Part shown: one piece after another, positions 20,239-28,275 of the stretch
How the letters are laid out: every line of letters begins with the position of its first letter
Numbering within the stretch: the stretch's first letter is position 1
Assembly: GCF_012726175.1 (NCBI RefSeq)
Contig: NZ_JAASAD010000006.1
Location: forward strand, 1 to 64,000
Source: Micromonospora sp. HNM0581
Lineage (GTDB): Bacteria; Actinomycetota; Actinomycetes; Mycobacteriales; Micromonosporaceae
Length of the DNA: 64,000 bases
Reading direction: 5' to 3'
Notes under the pieces: model-generated
What the model saw: only the letters and a program-made list of their open reading frames with translations
Database searches by the model: none
What the model was told of the DNA's origin: nothing
Position numbers and translations under genes: made by a program

Positions 20239-21303
20239 TCACGGCTCGCCGCCGTCCAGCGAGAACAGATCGGGCGCGGGAGGAGCTTCCGTGGCAAATG
20301 TACCATTCGGTGGCGTACGTCCCAGATGGCGCCAAGCGGCCCCGGTCGCCACCCGCCCCCGGGGCGTACGCGCCAACAACCCGGCCCGCACCAGGAACGG
20401 CTCGCAGACCTCCTCCACCGTGTCCGGCTGCTCCCCCACCGCAACGGCAAGCGTCGACAGGCCCACCGGCCCACCCCGGAACAAATCCACCAGGGCGGTC
20501 AGCACCGCCCGGTCGAGCCGGTCCAACCCGAGCGCATCCACGTCGTACACGGTCAACGCCGCCCGCGCGGTGTCGACGGTGACGACACCGTCGGCGCGTA
20601 CCTCGGCGTAGTCCCTCACCCGACGCAACAGGCGGTTGGCGATCCGCGGCGTACCCCGGGACCGGCCGGCGATCTCCGTCGCCCCGTCGTCGGTGATCGG
20701 CACCCCGAGAATGCGCGCCGAGCGACGCAGCAGCTTCTCCAGATCCTCCGGCGAGTAGAAATCGAGATGGGCCACGAAACCGAACCGGTCCCGCATCGGA
20801 CCGGTGAGCAGACCCGACCGGGTGGTCGCGCCGACCAGGGTGAAAGGCTCCACATCGAGCGGAATGGCGGTGGCGCCCGGACCCTTGCCCACCACCACGT
20901 CGACCCGGAAGTCCTCCATCGCGCTGTAGAGCAGTTCCTCCGCCGGCTTGGCGATCCGGTGAATCTCGTCGATGAAGAGCACGTCGCTCTCGGCCAGACT
21001 GGTCAGGATCGCCGCCAGATCCCCGGAACGTTCGATCGCCGGCCCGCTCGTAACCCGGATGCCGGCCCCCAACTCGGCGGCGACGATGTTGGCCAGGGTG
21101 GTCTTACCCAGGCCGGGCGGCCCGGACAGCAGAATGTGATCAGGTGGCGAGCCGCGCCGCATCGCACCCTGCAGCAGCAGGTCGAGCTGGTCCCGGACCC
21201 GGTGCTGGGCGATGAACTCGTCCAGCCGCTTCGGCCGGACGCTGACCTCCGCGTCCCGCTCCGCGTCGTCGACGTACGCCGAGACCAGGTTCTCGCTGCT
21301 CAT
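20239..21303 (-). CDS. ruvB: Holliday junction branch migration ATPase RuvB
   Basis: The AAA+ motor that drives branch migration together with RuvA. The 354-residue protein has Walker A GPPGLGKT at 61-68, Walker B Asp112-Glu113 (FIDEIHR), sensor 1 (GATTRSG), the Arg-finger region (GPMRDRFG) and a C-terminal winged helix. The ATG at 21303 overlaps the ruvA stop (ATGA). It is the last gene of the ruvCAB operon. Confidence 0.97.
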   Translation of the reverse strand: MSSENLVSAYVDDAERDAEVSVRPKRLDEFIAQHRVRDQLDLLLQGAMRRGSPPDHILLSGPPGLGKTTLANIVAAELGAGIRVTSGPAIERSGDLAAILTSLAESDVLFIDEIHRIAKPAEELLYSAMEDFRVDVVVGKGPGATAIPLDVEPFTLVGATTRSGLLTGPMRDRFGFVAHLDFYSPEDLEKLLRRSARILGVPITDDGATEIAGRSRGTPRIANRLLRRVRDYAEVRADGVVTVDTARAALTVYDVDALGLDRLDRAVLTALVDLFRGGPVGLSTLAVAVGEQPDTVEEVCEPFLVRAGLLARTPRGRVATGAAWRHLGRTPPNGTFATEAPPAPDLFSLDGGEP

Positions 21304-21902
21304 CGGCTACGACCCAGCAGCCGGATGGCCTGCTTCAACAACACCGGCACCGGCGGGGTGGGGCCGTCGACCGTCTCGGCGACAGCCGCTACCGCCTGAT
21401 CGGCCTGACCGGCCGTCCAGCCGAGCCCGACCAACGCCTGACGGACCTGGTCCGACCAGCTGCCACCGGTCGACCCGGCCGCACCGTCGGCGCCCACCGA
21501 CACCGGGCCGATGCGGTCGCGCAACTCCAGCACCAGCCGCTCCGCACCCTTCTTCCCGATACCGGGCACCCGGGTCAGTGCCGCCGTGTCGGCGTTGGCG
21601 ATGGCCTTGCGTACCGCGTCGGGGGTGTGCACGGCGAGCACCGCCTGCGCCAGCCGCGGACCGACCCCGCTGGCGGTCTGCAACAACTCGAACAGTGCCT
21701 TGGCGTCGTCGTCGGCGAAGCCGTAGAGGGTCAGCGAGTCCTCCCGGACGACCAGACTGGTGGCCAGCCGCGCCGGCTGACCGACCCGCAGGTCGGCGAG
21801 GGTGCCGGGGGCGCACTGCACGGCCAAACCGACCCCGCCGACCTCGACCACCGCGTGATCCGGCCCGGTGGCGGTCACCACGCCACGCACACTGGCGATC
21901 AT
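21300..21902 (-). CDS. ruvA: Holliday junction DNA helicase subunit RuvA
   Basis: The 200-residue junction-binding tetramer subunit. It has an N-terminal OB domain (1-65; [21 protein letters not shown]), a helix-hairpin-helix domain II (about 70-140; [18 protein letters not shown]) and a C-terminal domain III that contacts RuvB. The ATG at 21902 overlaps the ruvC stop (ATGA) and has GGAGGAG just upstream. Its own stop overlaps the ruvB start, so all three are translationally coupled. Confidence 0.96.
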   Translation of the reverse strand: MIASVRGVVTATGPDHAVVEVGGVGLAVQCAPGTLADLRVGQPARLATSLVVREDSLTLYGFADDDAKALFELLQTASGVGPRLAQAVLAVHTPDAVRKAIANADTAALTRVPGIGKKGAERLVLELRDRIGPVSVGADGAAGSTGGSWSDQVRQALVGLGWTAGQADQAVAAVAETVDGPTPPVPVLLKQAIRLLGRSR

Positions 21903-22426
21903 CTCGCTCCTCCTCGTCTGACCCGGTCCGCCGCGGCGGCCAGTTTCGACCGGGTGCCGCCGCGCCACACGTGGCAGATGGCAAGCGCGAGGGCGTCCGC
22001 CGCGTCCGCCGGCCGGGGTGGTTCGGGCAGCCGCAGCAGGCGGGTCACCATCGCGGTCATCTGGGCCTTGTCCGCCTGGCCGGAGCCGGTCACCGCCGCC
22101 TTCACCTCGCTCGGGGTGTACGTCTGCACCGGCAGCCCGGCGCGTGCGCCGGCCAGCACCGCGACCCCGCTGGCCTGGGCGGTGCCCATCACCGTACGCA
22201 CGTTGTGCTGGCTGAACACCCGCTCCACGGCCACACTGTCCGGTCGGTGTTCGGCGACCAGCTCGGTCAGTGAACGATCCAGGTGCAGCAGGCGGGTGGG
22301 CAGCTCGTCGGCCGGGTCGGTGTAGACGACGTAGTAGGCGACGAGCCGGCAAGGTCGTCCAGGCACCCCCTCGACCACGCCGACGCCGCAGCGGGTCAGC
22401 CCCGGGTCGACGCCGAGCACCCGCAC
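21899..22426 (-). CDS. ruvC: Crossover junction endodeoxyribonuclease RuvC
   Basis: The Holliday junction resolvase. In the 175-residue form, the four catalytic acidic residues are visible: Asp7 ([12 protein letters not shown]), Glu68 (VAVERVF), Asp141 and Asp144 ([12 protein letters not shown]). The GTG at 22426 gives the usual family N-terminus and has AAGGGGG upstream; a GTG 15 bases earlier is possible. It is the first gene of ruvCAB, with a LexA-box candidate over its promoter. Confidence 0.95.
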   Translation of the reverse strand: MRVLGVDPGLTRCGVGVVEGVPGRPCRLVAYYVVYTDPADELPTRLLHLDRSLTELVAEHRPDSVAVERVFSQHNVRTVMGTAQASGVAVLAGARAGLPVQTYTPSEVKAAVTGSGQADKAQMTAMVTRLLRLPEPPRPADAADALALAICHVWRGGTRSKLAAAADRVRRGGAR

Positions 22427-22449
22427 CCCGCCCCCTTCCACCGCCAGCC

Positions 22450-22471
22450 AGTACGTGTGTTCGACACCCTA
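22450..22471 (-). promoter_or_regulatory. ruvC promoter with candidate LexA (SOS) box
   Basis: On the minus strand CGAACACACGTACT (22450-22463) matches the Gram-positive SOS consensus CGAACRNRYGTTYC at 12 of 14 positions. A TAGGGT -10 box (22466-22471) lies just upstream, so LexA would cover the transcription start. ruvC is a known SOS gene in mycobacteria; regulation here is inferred. Confidence 0.5.
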
Positions 22472-22659
22472 CCGATGCTCCCGCCGGACCACGCCACAGG
22501 ACACGCCGCCGCGGGACACGCCGATACGTCGGCACGTCGGCACGGTGTGCCGCGCGGCGACCCGCCCGGCGGGGTGCACCCGTCGGGATGTAGCTGACAC
22601 CCACCCGGTCCGATGGGAGTATGTGCTGCCATCCCATGTGCGCTCGACCACACAGCTCG

Positions 22660-22665
22660 TAACTT
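22660..22665 (+). promoter_or_regulatory. -10 box before 3-hydroxybutyrate dehydrogenase
   Basis: TAACTT lies 8 bases before the ATG at 22674, compatible with a leaderless or nearly leaderless mRNA. No Shine-Dalgarno is seen. Confidence 0.35.
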
Positions 22666-22673
22666 CATGCGCC

Positions 22674-23456
22674 ATGACGGCAGAACCGGTGGCGGTCCCC
22701 CACGTCGTGAACGTCGACCTGACCGGTCGTACCGCCCTCGTGACGGGCGGAGGCGGCGGCATCGGCCGAGCCTGCGCCCTGCGGTTGGCCGCAGCCGGCG
22801 CCATCGTCGTGGTGGTGGACCGCGACGTCGAGGCGGCCAAGCTGGTGGCCGCCGAGGCCGGCGGCCGGGCCGAGGGCATGGATCTCGCCGATCCGGCGGC
22901 GGTGGACGCGCTGGACGCCGACGTCGACATCGTGGTCAACAATGCCGGGCTGCAACACGTGGCACCGGTGCAGGAGTTTCCCGTCGAACGGTTCGATCAC
23001 CTCCAGCGCGTGATGGTGCAGGCACCGTTCCTGCTGATCCGGCGGGCGCTACCGCACATGTACGCGCGCGGCTGGGGCCGGATCGTCAACATCTCCTCGG
23101 TGCACGGGCTCCGCGCGTCGCCGTACAAGGCGGCCTACGTCTCCGCCAAGCACGCCCTCGAAGGGCTGTCGAAGGTGGTGGCGCTGGAAGGGGCGGCGCA
23201 CGGGGTGACGGCCAACTGCATCAACCCGGCGTACGTGCGTACCGCGCTGGTGGAGAGCCAGATCGCCGACCAGTCGAGCGCCCACGGCATCCCCGAGTCC
23301 GAGGTCATCGAAAAGATCATGCTGGCTCGCGCGGCGGTCAAGCGGCTGATCGAGCCCGAGGAGGTGGCAGAGCTGCTGGCGTACCTCTGTTCGCCGCCGG
23401 CCGGGTTCCTCACCGGCGCCTCGATCGCCCTCGACGGGGGTTGGACGGCGAACTGA
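22674..23456 (+). CDS. 3-hydroxybutyrate dehydrogenase (SDR family)
   Basis: A 260-residue classical SDR that probably oxidises D-3-hydroxybutyrate to acetoacetate with NAD+. It has the cofactor motif TGGGGGIG (about 24-31), NNAG, the catalytic Ser in NISSVHGLRASPYKAAY and YVSAKHALEGLSK (YxxxK). SSVHGLxASPYKAAYVSAKH is the fingerprint of the PHB-type 3-hydroxybutyrate dehydrogenases. A PucR-type regulator follows after 17 bases on the same strand and is likely its local regulator. Other SDR substrates cannot be fully excluded. Confidence 0.85.
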   Translation: MTAEPVAVPHVVNVDLTGRTALVTGGGGGIGRACALRLAAAGAIVVVVDRDVEAAKLVAAEAGGRAEGMDLADPAAVDALDADVDIVVNNAGLQHVAPVQEFPVERFDHLQRVMVQAPFLLIRRALPHMYARGWGRIVNISSVHGLRASPYKAAYVSAKHALEGLSKVVALEGAAHGVTANCINPAYVRTALVESQIADQSSAHGIPESEVIEKIMLARAAVKRLIEPEEVAELLAYLCSPPAGFLTGASIALDGGWTAN

Positions 23457-23473
23457 CGCCGACCACCAGCAGA

Positions 23474-25396
23474 ATGTCGGTCATGTCGTCGCCGGTGGAG
23501 TTCCTGGAACTACTCGCCCGGGAGGCTGCCGCGGTCGAGTTCGAGGGGCCGCTGGTCGCCGCCCGGTCCGCCGGATCGTCCGCCGAACACCTCGCCGAGT
23601 TGGAGCAGGCCAAGACGGTGGCGTTGCGGGTACGGGCACTGCTGGAACGCCGTCGCCGCCGGGAGAGCGAACTGTCCGGCCTGTACGACACGGTGAGCGA
23701 CCTGGCCGGGCTGCGCGACCTGGACGAGGTGTTGCGGGCGATCGTGCACCGGGCCCGGCACCTGCTCGGCGCGGACGTCGCCTACATGACGCTCGACGAC
23801 GCCGAGCGCGGTGACACCTACATGCGGGTGACCGACGGCTCGGTCTCGGCCCGGTTCCAACGGCTGCGGCTGCCCATGGGTGCCGGGCTCGGCGGCCTGG
23901 TGGCCCAGTCCGGCGCCCCGTACGTCACCGCGAACTACCCGGAGGACGAGCGTTTCCACCACACCCGGGAGATCGACGCCGGGGTGGGCGAGGAAGGGCT
24001 GGTGGCGATCCTCGGGGTACCGCTGCGGCTCGGTCCGACCAGCATCGGCGTGCTCTACGCGGCCAACCGCTCGGCCCGACCGTTCGCCCGCGAGGAGGTG
24101 GCGCTGCTGCTCTCGCTGGCGGCCCACGCCGCGGTGGCGATCGACACCGCGCGGCTGCTGGCCGAGACCCGCTCGGCGCTTGCGGAGCTGTCTTCGGCGA
24201 ACACCACCATCCGGGCACACAGCAGTTCGGTGGAACGGGCCGCTGCGGCGCACGACCGGATGACCGCGCTGGTGCTGCGCGGCGGCGGGGTGGAGGACGT
24301 GGCCGCGGCGGTCACCGACGTGCTCGGTGGCGCGCTGCTGGCGCTGGACGCCGAAGGGCGACGGCTGGCCCAGGTCGGTGAGATGGACGAGCCGGAGCGG
24401 ACGGAGATCGGGGAGGCGGTCGCGGCGTCGCGAACCGAGCAACGCAGCGTACGCCGCGGCAGGTTGTGGTACGCCGCGGTGGTGGCGGGCGCGGAGAATC
24501 TGGGCGTGCTGGTGCTGCGTCCCGATGGTGAGCCGACCGACGCCGACCAGCGGATCCTGGAACGGGCGGCGCTGGCGACCGCCCTGCTGCTGCTCTTCCG
24601 GCGTACCGTCGCCGAGGCGGAGGGACGGGTCCGGGGCGAGCTGCTCGACGATCTGATCGCCCGGCCCCTGCGCGACACCGACGCGCTGCGGGTCCGGGCG
24701 CGGCGGCTGGGCGTGGACCTGGACGCCCCGCACGTGCTGGTGGCCGTCGGGGACGACGCCATCGCCGCGACCGGCTCCGCCCGGCAGCGGGTGCTCTCCT
24801 GGGCCACCACGTACGCCTCGACCCGGGGCGGGCTGGCCGCGGCCCGGGACGGCCGGGTGGCGCTGATGCTGCCCGGTCAGGACGCGGGTGGCAGCGCCCG
24901 GGCGGTGGCCCGGGACCTGGCCCGCATCACCGGTCGACCGGTCACCGCCGGGGCGAGCGGCCCGGCGACCGACCCGGCGTCGCTGGCCGCCGCCTTCCGG
25001 GAGGCGGACCGTTGCCTCACCGCGCTCGGCGCGCTGGGCCGGGCCGGGCAGGGGGCGAGCAGCGCCGAGCTGGGCTTCGTCGGGCTGCTGCTGGGGGCCG
25101 TCGACAACGGTGGAGATGACACCGACGTGACCCGGTTCCTCACCGCGACCATCGGGCCGGTGATCGAGTACGACGCCCGGCGGGGCACCGCGTTGGTGCG
25201 GACCCTGGAGGCGTACTTCGGGGTGGGTGGCGGCCTGGCCCGGGCCGCCGAACAGCTGCACGTACACGTCAACACGGTCACGCAGCGTTTGGAACGAGTC
25301 GGACAGTTGCTCGGTGCCGACTGGCAGCGACCCGAACGGGCCCTCGAGGTGCAGTTGGCCCTGCGTCTGCACCGGCTGCGCGCCCCTGGCGGCTGA
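23474..25396 (+). CDS. GAF-domain PucR/CdaR-family transcriptional regulator
   Basis: A 640-residue regulator. A coiled N-terminus (about 30-65) is followed by a GAF domain (about 75-220; VAYMTLDDAERGDTYMRVTD and then GVPLRLGPTSIGVLYAANRS), a second sensory segment (about 245-380), a CdaR GGDEF-like domain (about 400-530) and the C-terminal PucR HTH (about 565-625; VRTLEAYFGVGGGLARAAEQ then HVHVNTVTQRLERV). The ATG at 23474 has a second ATG 9 bases later; no strong ribosome site is seen. It lies 17 bases after the 3-hydroxybutyrate dehydrogenase gene, so it probably senses a related metabolite. Confidence 0.88.
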   Translation: MSVMSSPVEFLELLAREAAAVEFEGPLVAARSAGSSAEHLAELEQAKTVALRVRALLERRRRRESELSGLYDTVSDLAGLRDLDEVLRAIVHRARHLLGADVAYMTLDDAERGDTYMRVTDGSVSARFQRLRLPMGAGLGGLVAQSGAPYVTANYPEDERFHHTREIDAGVGEEGLVAILGVPLRLGPTSIGVLYAANRSARPFAREEVALLLSLAAHAAVAIDTARLLAETRSALAELSSANTTIRAHSSSVERAAAAHDRMTALVLRGGGVEDVAAAVTDVLGGALLALDAEGRRLAQVGEMDEPERTEIGEAVAASRTEQRSVRRGRLWYAAVVAGAENLGVLVLRPDGEPTDADQRILERAALATALLLLFRRTVAEAEGRVRGELLDDLIARPLRDTDALRVRARRLGVDLDAPHVLVAVGDDAIAATGSARQRVLSWATTYASTRGGLAAARDGRVALMLPGQDAGGSARAVARDLARITGRPVTAGASGPATDPASLAAAFREADRCLTALGALGRAGQGASSAELGFVGLLLGAVDNGGDDTDVTRFLTATIGPVIEYDARRGTALVRTLEAYFGVGGGLARAAEQLHVHVNTVTQRLERVGQLLGADWQRPERALEVQLALRLHRLRAPGG

Positions 25397-25435
25397 CCGG
25401 ACAGACCGCTCCGCTCAGCCGCTGGGGTGGAGGCT

Positions 25436-26122
25436 TCACAGCTGCGCGAGGGCGGCCGACAGCGTGCTGAGCCGGGTCACGGGTCGGGTCAGCGGCTCGA
25501 CCCAGCCGGGCCCGGCGCCGTACACCCGGATCGTCGGGAAGTCGCGGGCGAAGCGGCCGATGCGGTACGACCGACCGGTGACCGGTGACTGGGACCAGAT
25601 CACGACGGTGTGCGGCCGGGCCCGGTGAACGGCGCTGGTCAACGCCGGCCACGGCAGTGCCGGCCCGACCAGCAGACAGTCCCGGCCGCGCTCACGCAAC
25701 GCGGCAGCGAGGGCATGCAGTCCGAGGCAGTGTTCCTCCCGCTCGGCTCCGGCCAGCAGCACCCCGCCGTCGGCGGGCAGGCCGACACCCGGCAACCGGC
25801 GGAACACGTCGAGACCGACCTGGACGCCTCCGGACAGGGTGTGCTCGACGGCGATCCCGACAGGGGTGGGCCCGTACGACGCCGTGAGTACCGGCACGCA
25901 GACGTCGTCCCAGGCTCGTGCCACTCCCCACTCCCCAGCCAGTTCGAGAACCAGCGCGGTGATCCGGCTGCCGTCGAGTTCCTCGGCCGCGGCGGTCAGG
26001 CGTTTGCGTGCGACCTGCACGACCTCAGCCGGCATCGGTATCCCAGACACCAGATTTCCTCCCAGTGGACAGGTCTCCACCGGGAATTCGTCGTCGAGCC
26101 CCGCCACGGATGCGCTCGTCAC
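25436..26122 (-). CDS. B12-binding-domain-like protein without HTH
   Basis: A 228-residue protein whose parts resemble the C-terminal half of MerR/CarH-type regulators. There is a helical segment (about 30-110) and a Rossmann-like B12-binding module (about 118-190) with LLAGAEREEHCLGLHALAAA, i.e. the E-x-H-x-x-G signature around residue 130. Such regulators normally have an N-terminal MerR HTH. None is present, and only 67 bases separate its GTG (26122) from the divergent SPFH gene, so no room exists for one. It could be a stand-alone sensor or a truncated regulator. Cobalamin binding is inferred. Confidence 0.65.
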   Translation of the reverse strand: MTSASVAGLDDEFPVETCPLGGNLVSGIPMPAEVVQVARKRLTAAAEELDGSRITALVLELAGEWGVARAWDDVCVPVLTASYGPTPVGIAVEHTLSGGVQVGLDVFRRLPGVGLPADGGVLLAGAEREEHCLGLHALAAALRERGRDCLLVGPALPWPALTSAVHRARPHTVVIWSQSPVTGRSYRIGRFARDFPTIRVYGAGPGWVEPLTRPVTRLSTLSAALAQL

Positions 26123-26189
26123 GACCCTTGACCCGGACCGCTACGTTGATGATCAACTCAGCGAGGTCGTTTCTCGGAAAGGTAACGCC

Positions 26190-27047
26190 ATGCCCTTCGG
26201 CTTCATCCTGGCCATCGTCGCCGCGATCGTCGCGGTCGTCGCCGTCGCCATCACCCTGTTCAGTCCCCAACGTCAGATACGCCAGATCGGCGTGCTGACG
26301 GCGGTCGGCGCCCTGGCCGGAACAGCGATCCTCACCGTCGCGTCGAGCGCCCACTCGGTACCGATCCGTTCAGTGGGCATCGTCACCAGCTTCGGCAAAC
26401 CGACAGGTGAGGTCACCGGCTCCGGCCTCAAATGGGTCACCCCGTGGCAGCGGGTCGGCGAGTGGGACGCCGGGCGGCAGAAATACGACCACATCGGCAA
26501 CCAGCACTGCGTACGGGTGCGTACCGGCACCCTCGCGGACGCGTGCGTGGAGGTGCTCGTCGAATGGCAGGTACGGCCCGAGAACGCCCCGCAGCAGTTC
26601 ATGGACTACAAAGGTGACTTCGAGAGCTTCCGGGGACAACGGGTAGGCGTCCAACTCGACAGCGCGGTCAACGACGCCTTCGCCACCTACAACCCGCTGG
26701 AGCGCATCGACTCGAAGACCGGCAACCTGAACGTCGACCTCAAGCCCTTCTCGGCGAGCATCAAGTCGAACGCCGAGGGACGGCTGACCGACGACGTCGA
26801 GATCCTCTCGGTCACCATCACCCGGGTCAACCACGACGACAAGACCGAGGGGAACATCAAGGCGTTCCAGGACAAGCTCGCGCAGACCCGCAATCTCGAA
26901 CAGGACCGCCTCAACGCAGAGATCCAGAAACAGGTCACCGAGACCAACGCGACGGTGGACAAGGTGACCCGCTGCCTGGAGATCGCGGACAAGCACGGCA
27001 GTTCGCCGGGACTGTGCATCAACCCGGGCATCGTCACCGGCAAGTAG
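26190..27047 (+). CDS. SPFH/Band 7 (prohibitin-like) membrane protein
   Basis: A 285-residue protein with two closely spaced N-terminal hydrophobic helices (about 3-23 and 33-52) followed by a band 7 domain (about 55-230; VPIRSVGIVTSFGKPTGEVT, then GLKWVTPWQRV) and a short helical stretch rich in Glu/Gln/Asn (LEQDRLNAEIQKQVTETNA). SPFH proteins scaffold membrane microdomains and protease complexes. It lacks a long flotillin coiled coil. The ATG at 26190 has GGAAAGG 7 bases upstream. It is divergent from the B12-domain-like gene. Confidence 0.85.
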   Translation: MPFGFILAIVAAIVAVVAVAITLFSPQRQIRQIGVLTAVGALAGTAILTVASSAHSVPIRSVGIVTSFGKPTGEVTGSGLKWVTPWQRVGEWDAGRQKYDHIGNQHCVRVRTGTLADACVEVLVEWQVRPENAPQQFMDYKGDFESFRGQRVGVQLDSAVNDAFATYNPLERIDSKTGNLNVDLKPFSASIKSNAEGRLTDDVEILSVTITRVNHDDKTEGNIKAFQDKLAQTRNLEQDRLNAEIQKQVTETNATVDKVTRCLEIADKHGSSPGLCINPGIVTGK

Positions 27048-27063
27048 TCGCCGGGCGGCGCGG

Positions 27064-28101
27064 TCAGGAGGTGAGTGCGTCGAGGGCCAGGTCCACGTCC
27101 TCGGTGGTGGAGTAGAGGTGGAACGAGGCCCGCACCCGACCGGCCCGCACCGCCGCGCGTACCCCGGCGCGTTCCAGCTTCTCCTGGGCACCGGGCACCT
27201 CGACGGTGACGATCGCGCTGTGCCCGGAAGGCTGCCCCAGGCCGGCGAGGAACCGGTTGGCAAGCGCCACGTCGTGTGCCCGCACCTGCTCGACGCCGAC
27301 ATCCAACAGCAGTTCCAGCGCGGGGGCGGCGCCCACCCAGCTGAACCAGGCAGGTGAGAGGTCGAACCGGCGGGCGTCGTCGGCCAGCCGCAGCGGCGGT
27401 CCGTAGTAGGAGGCGTGCGGATCGCGACCCGCGTACCAGCCGGCGGCGTCGGGACGCAGCCGGCCCCGCAGCTCGGGCGCCAGGTAGGCGAAGGCGGTGC
27501 CCCGGGGCGCCATCAGCCACTTGTAGCCGCCGGTCACCACGACGTCCGCGCGGGACCCGTCGAACGGCAGCCAGCCGCACGCCTGAGTGGCGTCCACCAC
27601 GACGAGCGCACCGTGCGTCCGGGCCGCCGCGACGATCTCGTCGTACGCGGCGACCGCGCCGTCGGCGGACTGCACCAGACTGAACGCCACCACATCGGTG
27701 TCAGCGTCGATCGCGACGACCAACTCGTCCTGCGGTACGGTGCGCACCTCGACGCCCCGTTCGGTCTGCACCAGCCAGGGAAACAGGTTCGAGGTGAACT
27801 CGGCCTCCGGCACCAGCACTCTGGCCCCGGTGGGTAGCGCGGCGGCCACCGGCGCCAGCAACTGGGAGACGGTGGCACCGACCGTCACGTCGGCGACCGG
27901 CACCTCGACAAGGTGGGCGAAGGCCGCCCGGCACCTGTCGGTCGAGGCGCTCCAGTCCTCCCACGCGCCCCGCCCCACCCGCCACGCGGCCAGCGCGTCC
28001 TGCAACGCGTCCCAGGCCGGGTCGGGCGGCAACCCGTAACTGGCGGTGTTCAGCCAGCCCGGCTGCGGTTGCCACAACTTCTGCGCCTGTTCCAGATCCA
28101 C
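27064..28101 (-). CDS. PLP-dependent class V aminotransferase-like protein
   Basis: A 345-residue fold-type I PLP enzyme of the aminotransferase class V / cysteine desulfurase superfamily. The Schiff-base lysine is in GGYKWLMAPRG (about 193-203), preceded by the cofactor Asp in VVVDATQACGW. The catalytic cysteine loop of true NifS/SufS desulfurases is not evident, so aminotransferase, lyase or kynureninase-like activities are possible. The start at 28101 is GTG with a weak ribosome site. It lies downstream of dnaE beyond a long inverted repeat. Confidence 0.82.
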   Translation of the reverse strand: MDLEQAQKLWQPQPGWLNTASYGLPPDPAWDALQDALAAWRVGRGAWEDWSASTDRCRAAFAHLVEVPVADVTVGATVSQLLAPVAAALPTGARVLVPEAEFTSNLFPWLVQTERGVEVRTVPQDELVVAIDADTDVVAFSLVQSADGAVAAYDEIVAAARTHGALVVVDATQACGWLPFDGSRADVVVTGGYKWLMAPRGTAFAYLAPELRGRLRPDAAGWYAGRDPHASYYGPPLRLADDARRFDLSPAWFSWVGAAPALELLLDVGVEQVRAHDVALANRFLAGLGQPSGHSAIVTVEVPGAQEKLERAGVRAAVRAGRVRASFHLYSTTEDVDLALDALTS

Positions 28102-28185
28102 ACGCCGACGCTAGCCGTCCCACCACCAACCCGTCAGTGCCACTCCCGCCCTGGTGGCCCCCGCTCGTCGCCCCGCCCTCCTCGC

Positions 28186-28256
28186 CGATCATGCAGTTGC
28201 AGCCCTGCACGGAGCCGACTCTCGGGGGCACAGCAACCACCACGACTGCATGATCG
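28186..28256. repeat. Long-loop inverted repeat (REP-like) between dnaE and the aminotransferase
   Basis: CGATCATGCAGT (28186-28197) and ACTGCATGATCG (28245-28256) are perfect 12-bp arms around a 47-base loop, starting 20 bases after the dnaE stop. The arms contain the palindromic core GATCATG/CATGATC. From memory, GATCATG-armed elements are common between genes in Micromonospora; this could be one copy and may also end dnaE transcription. Confidence 0.6.
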
Positions 28257-28275
28257 ACGCGAGAGGGGTGGGGTG

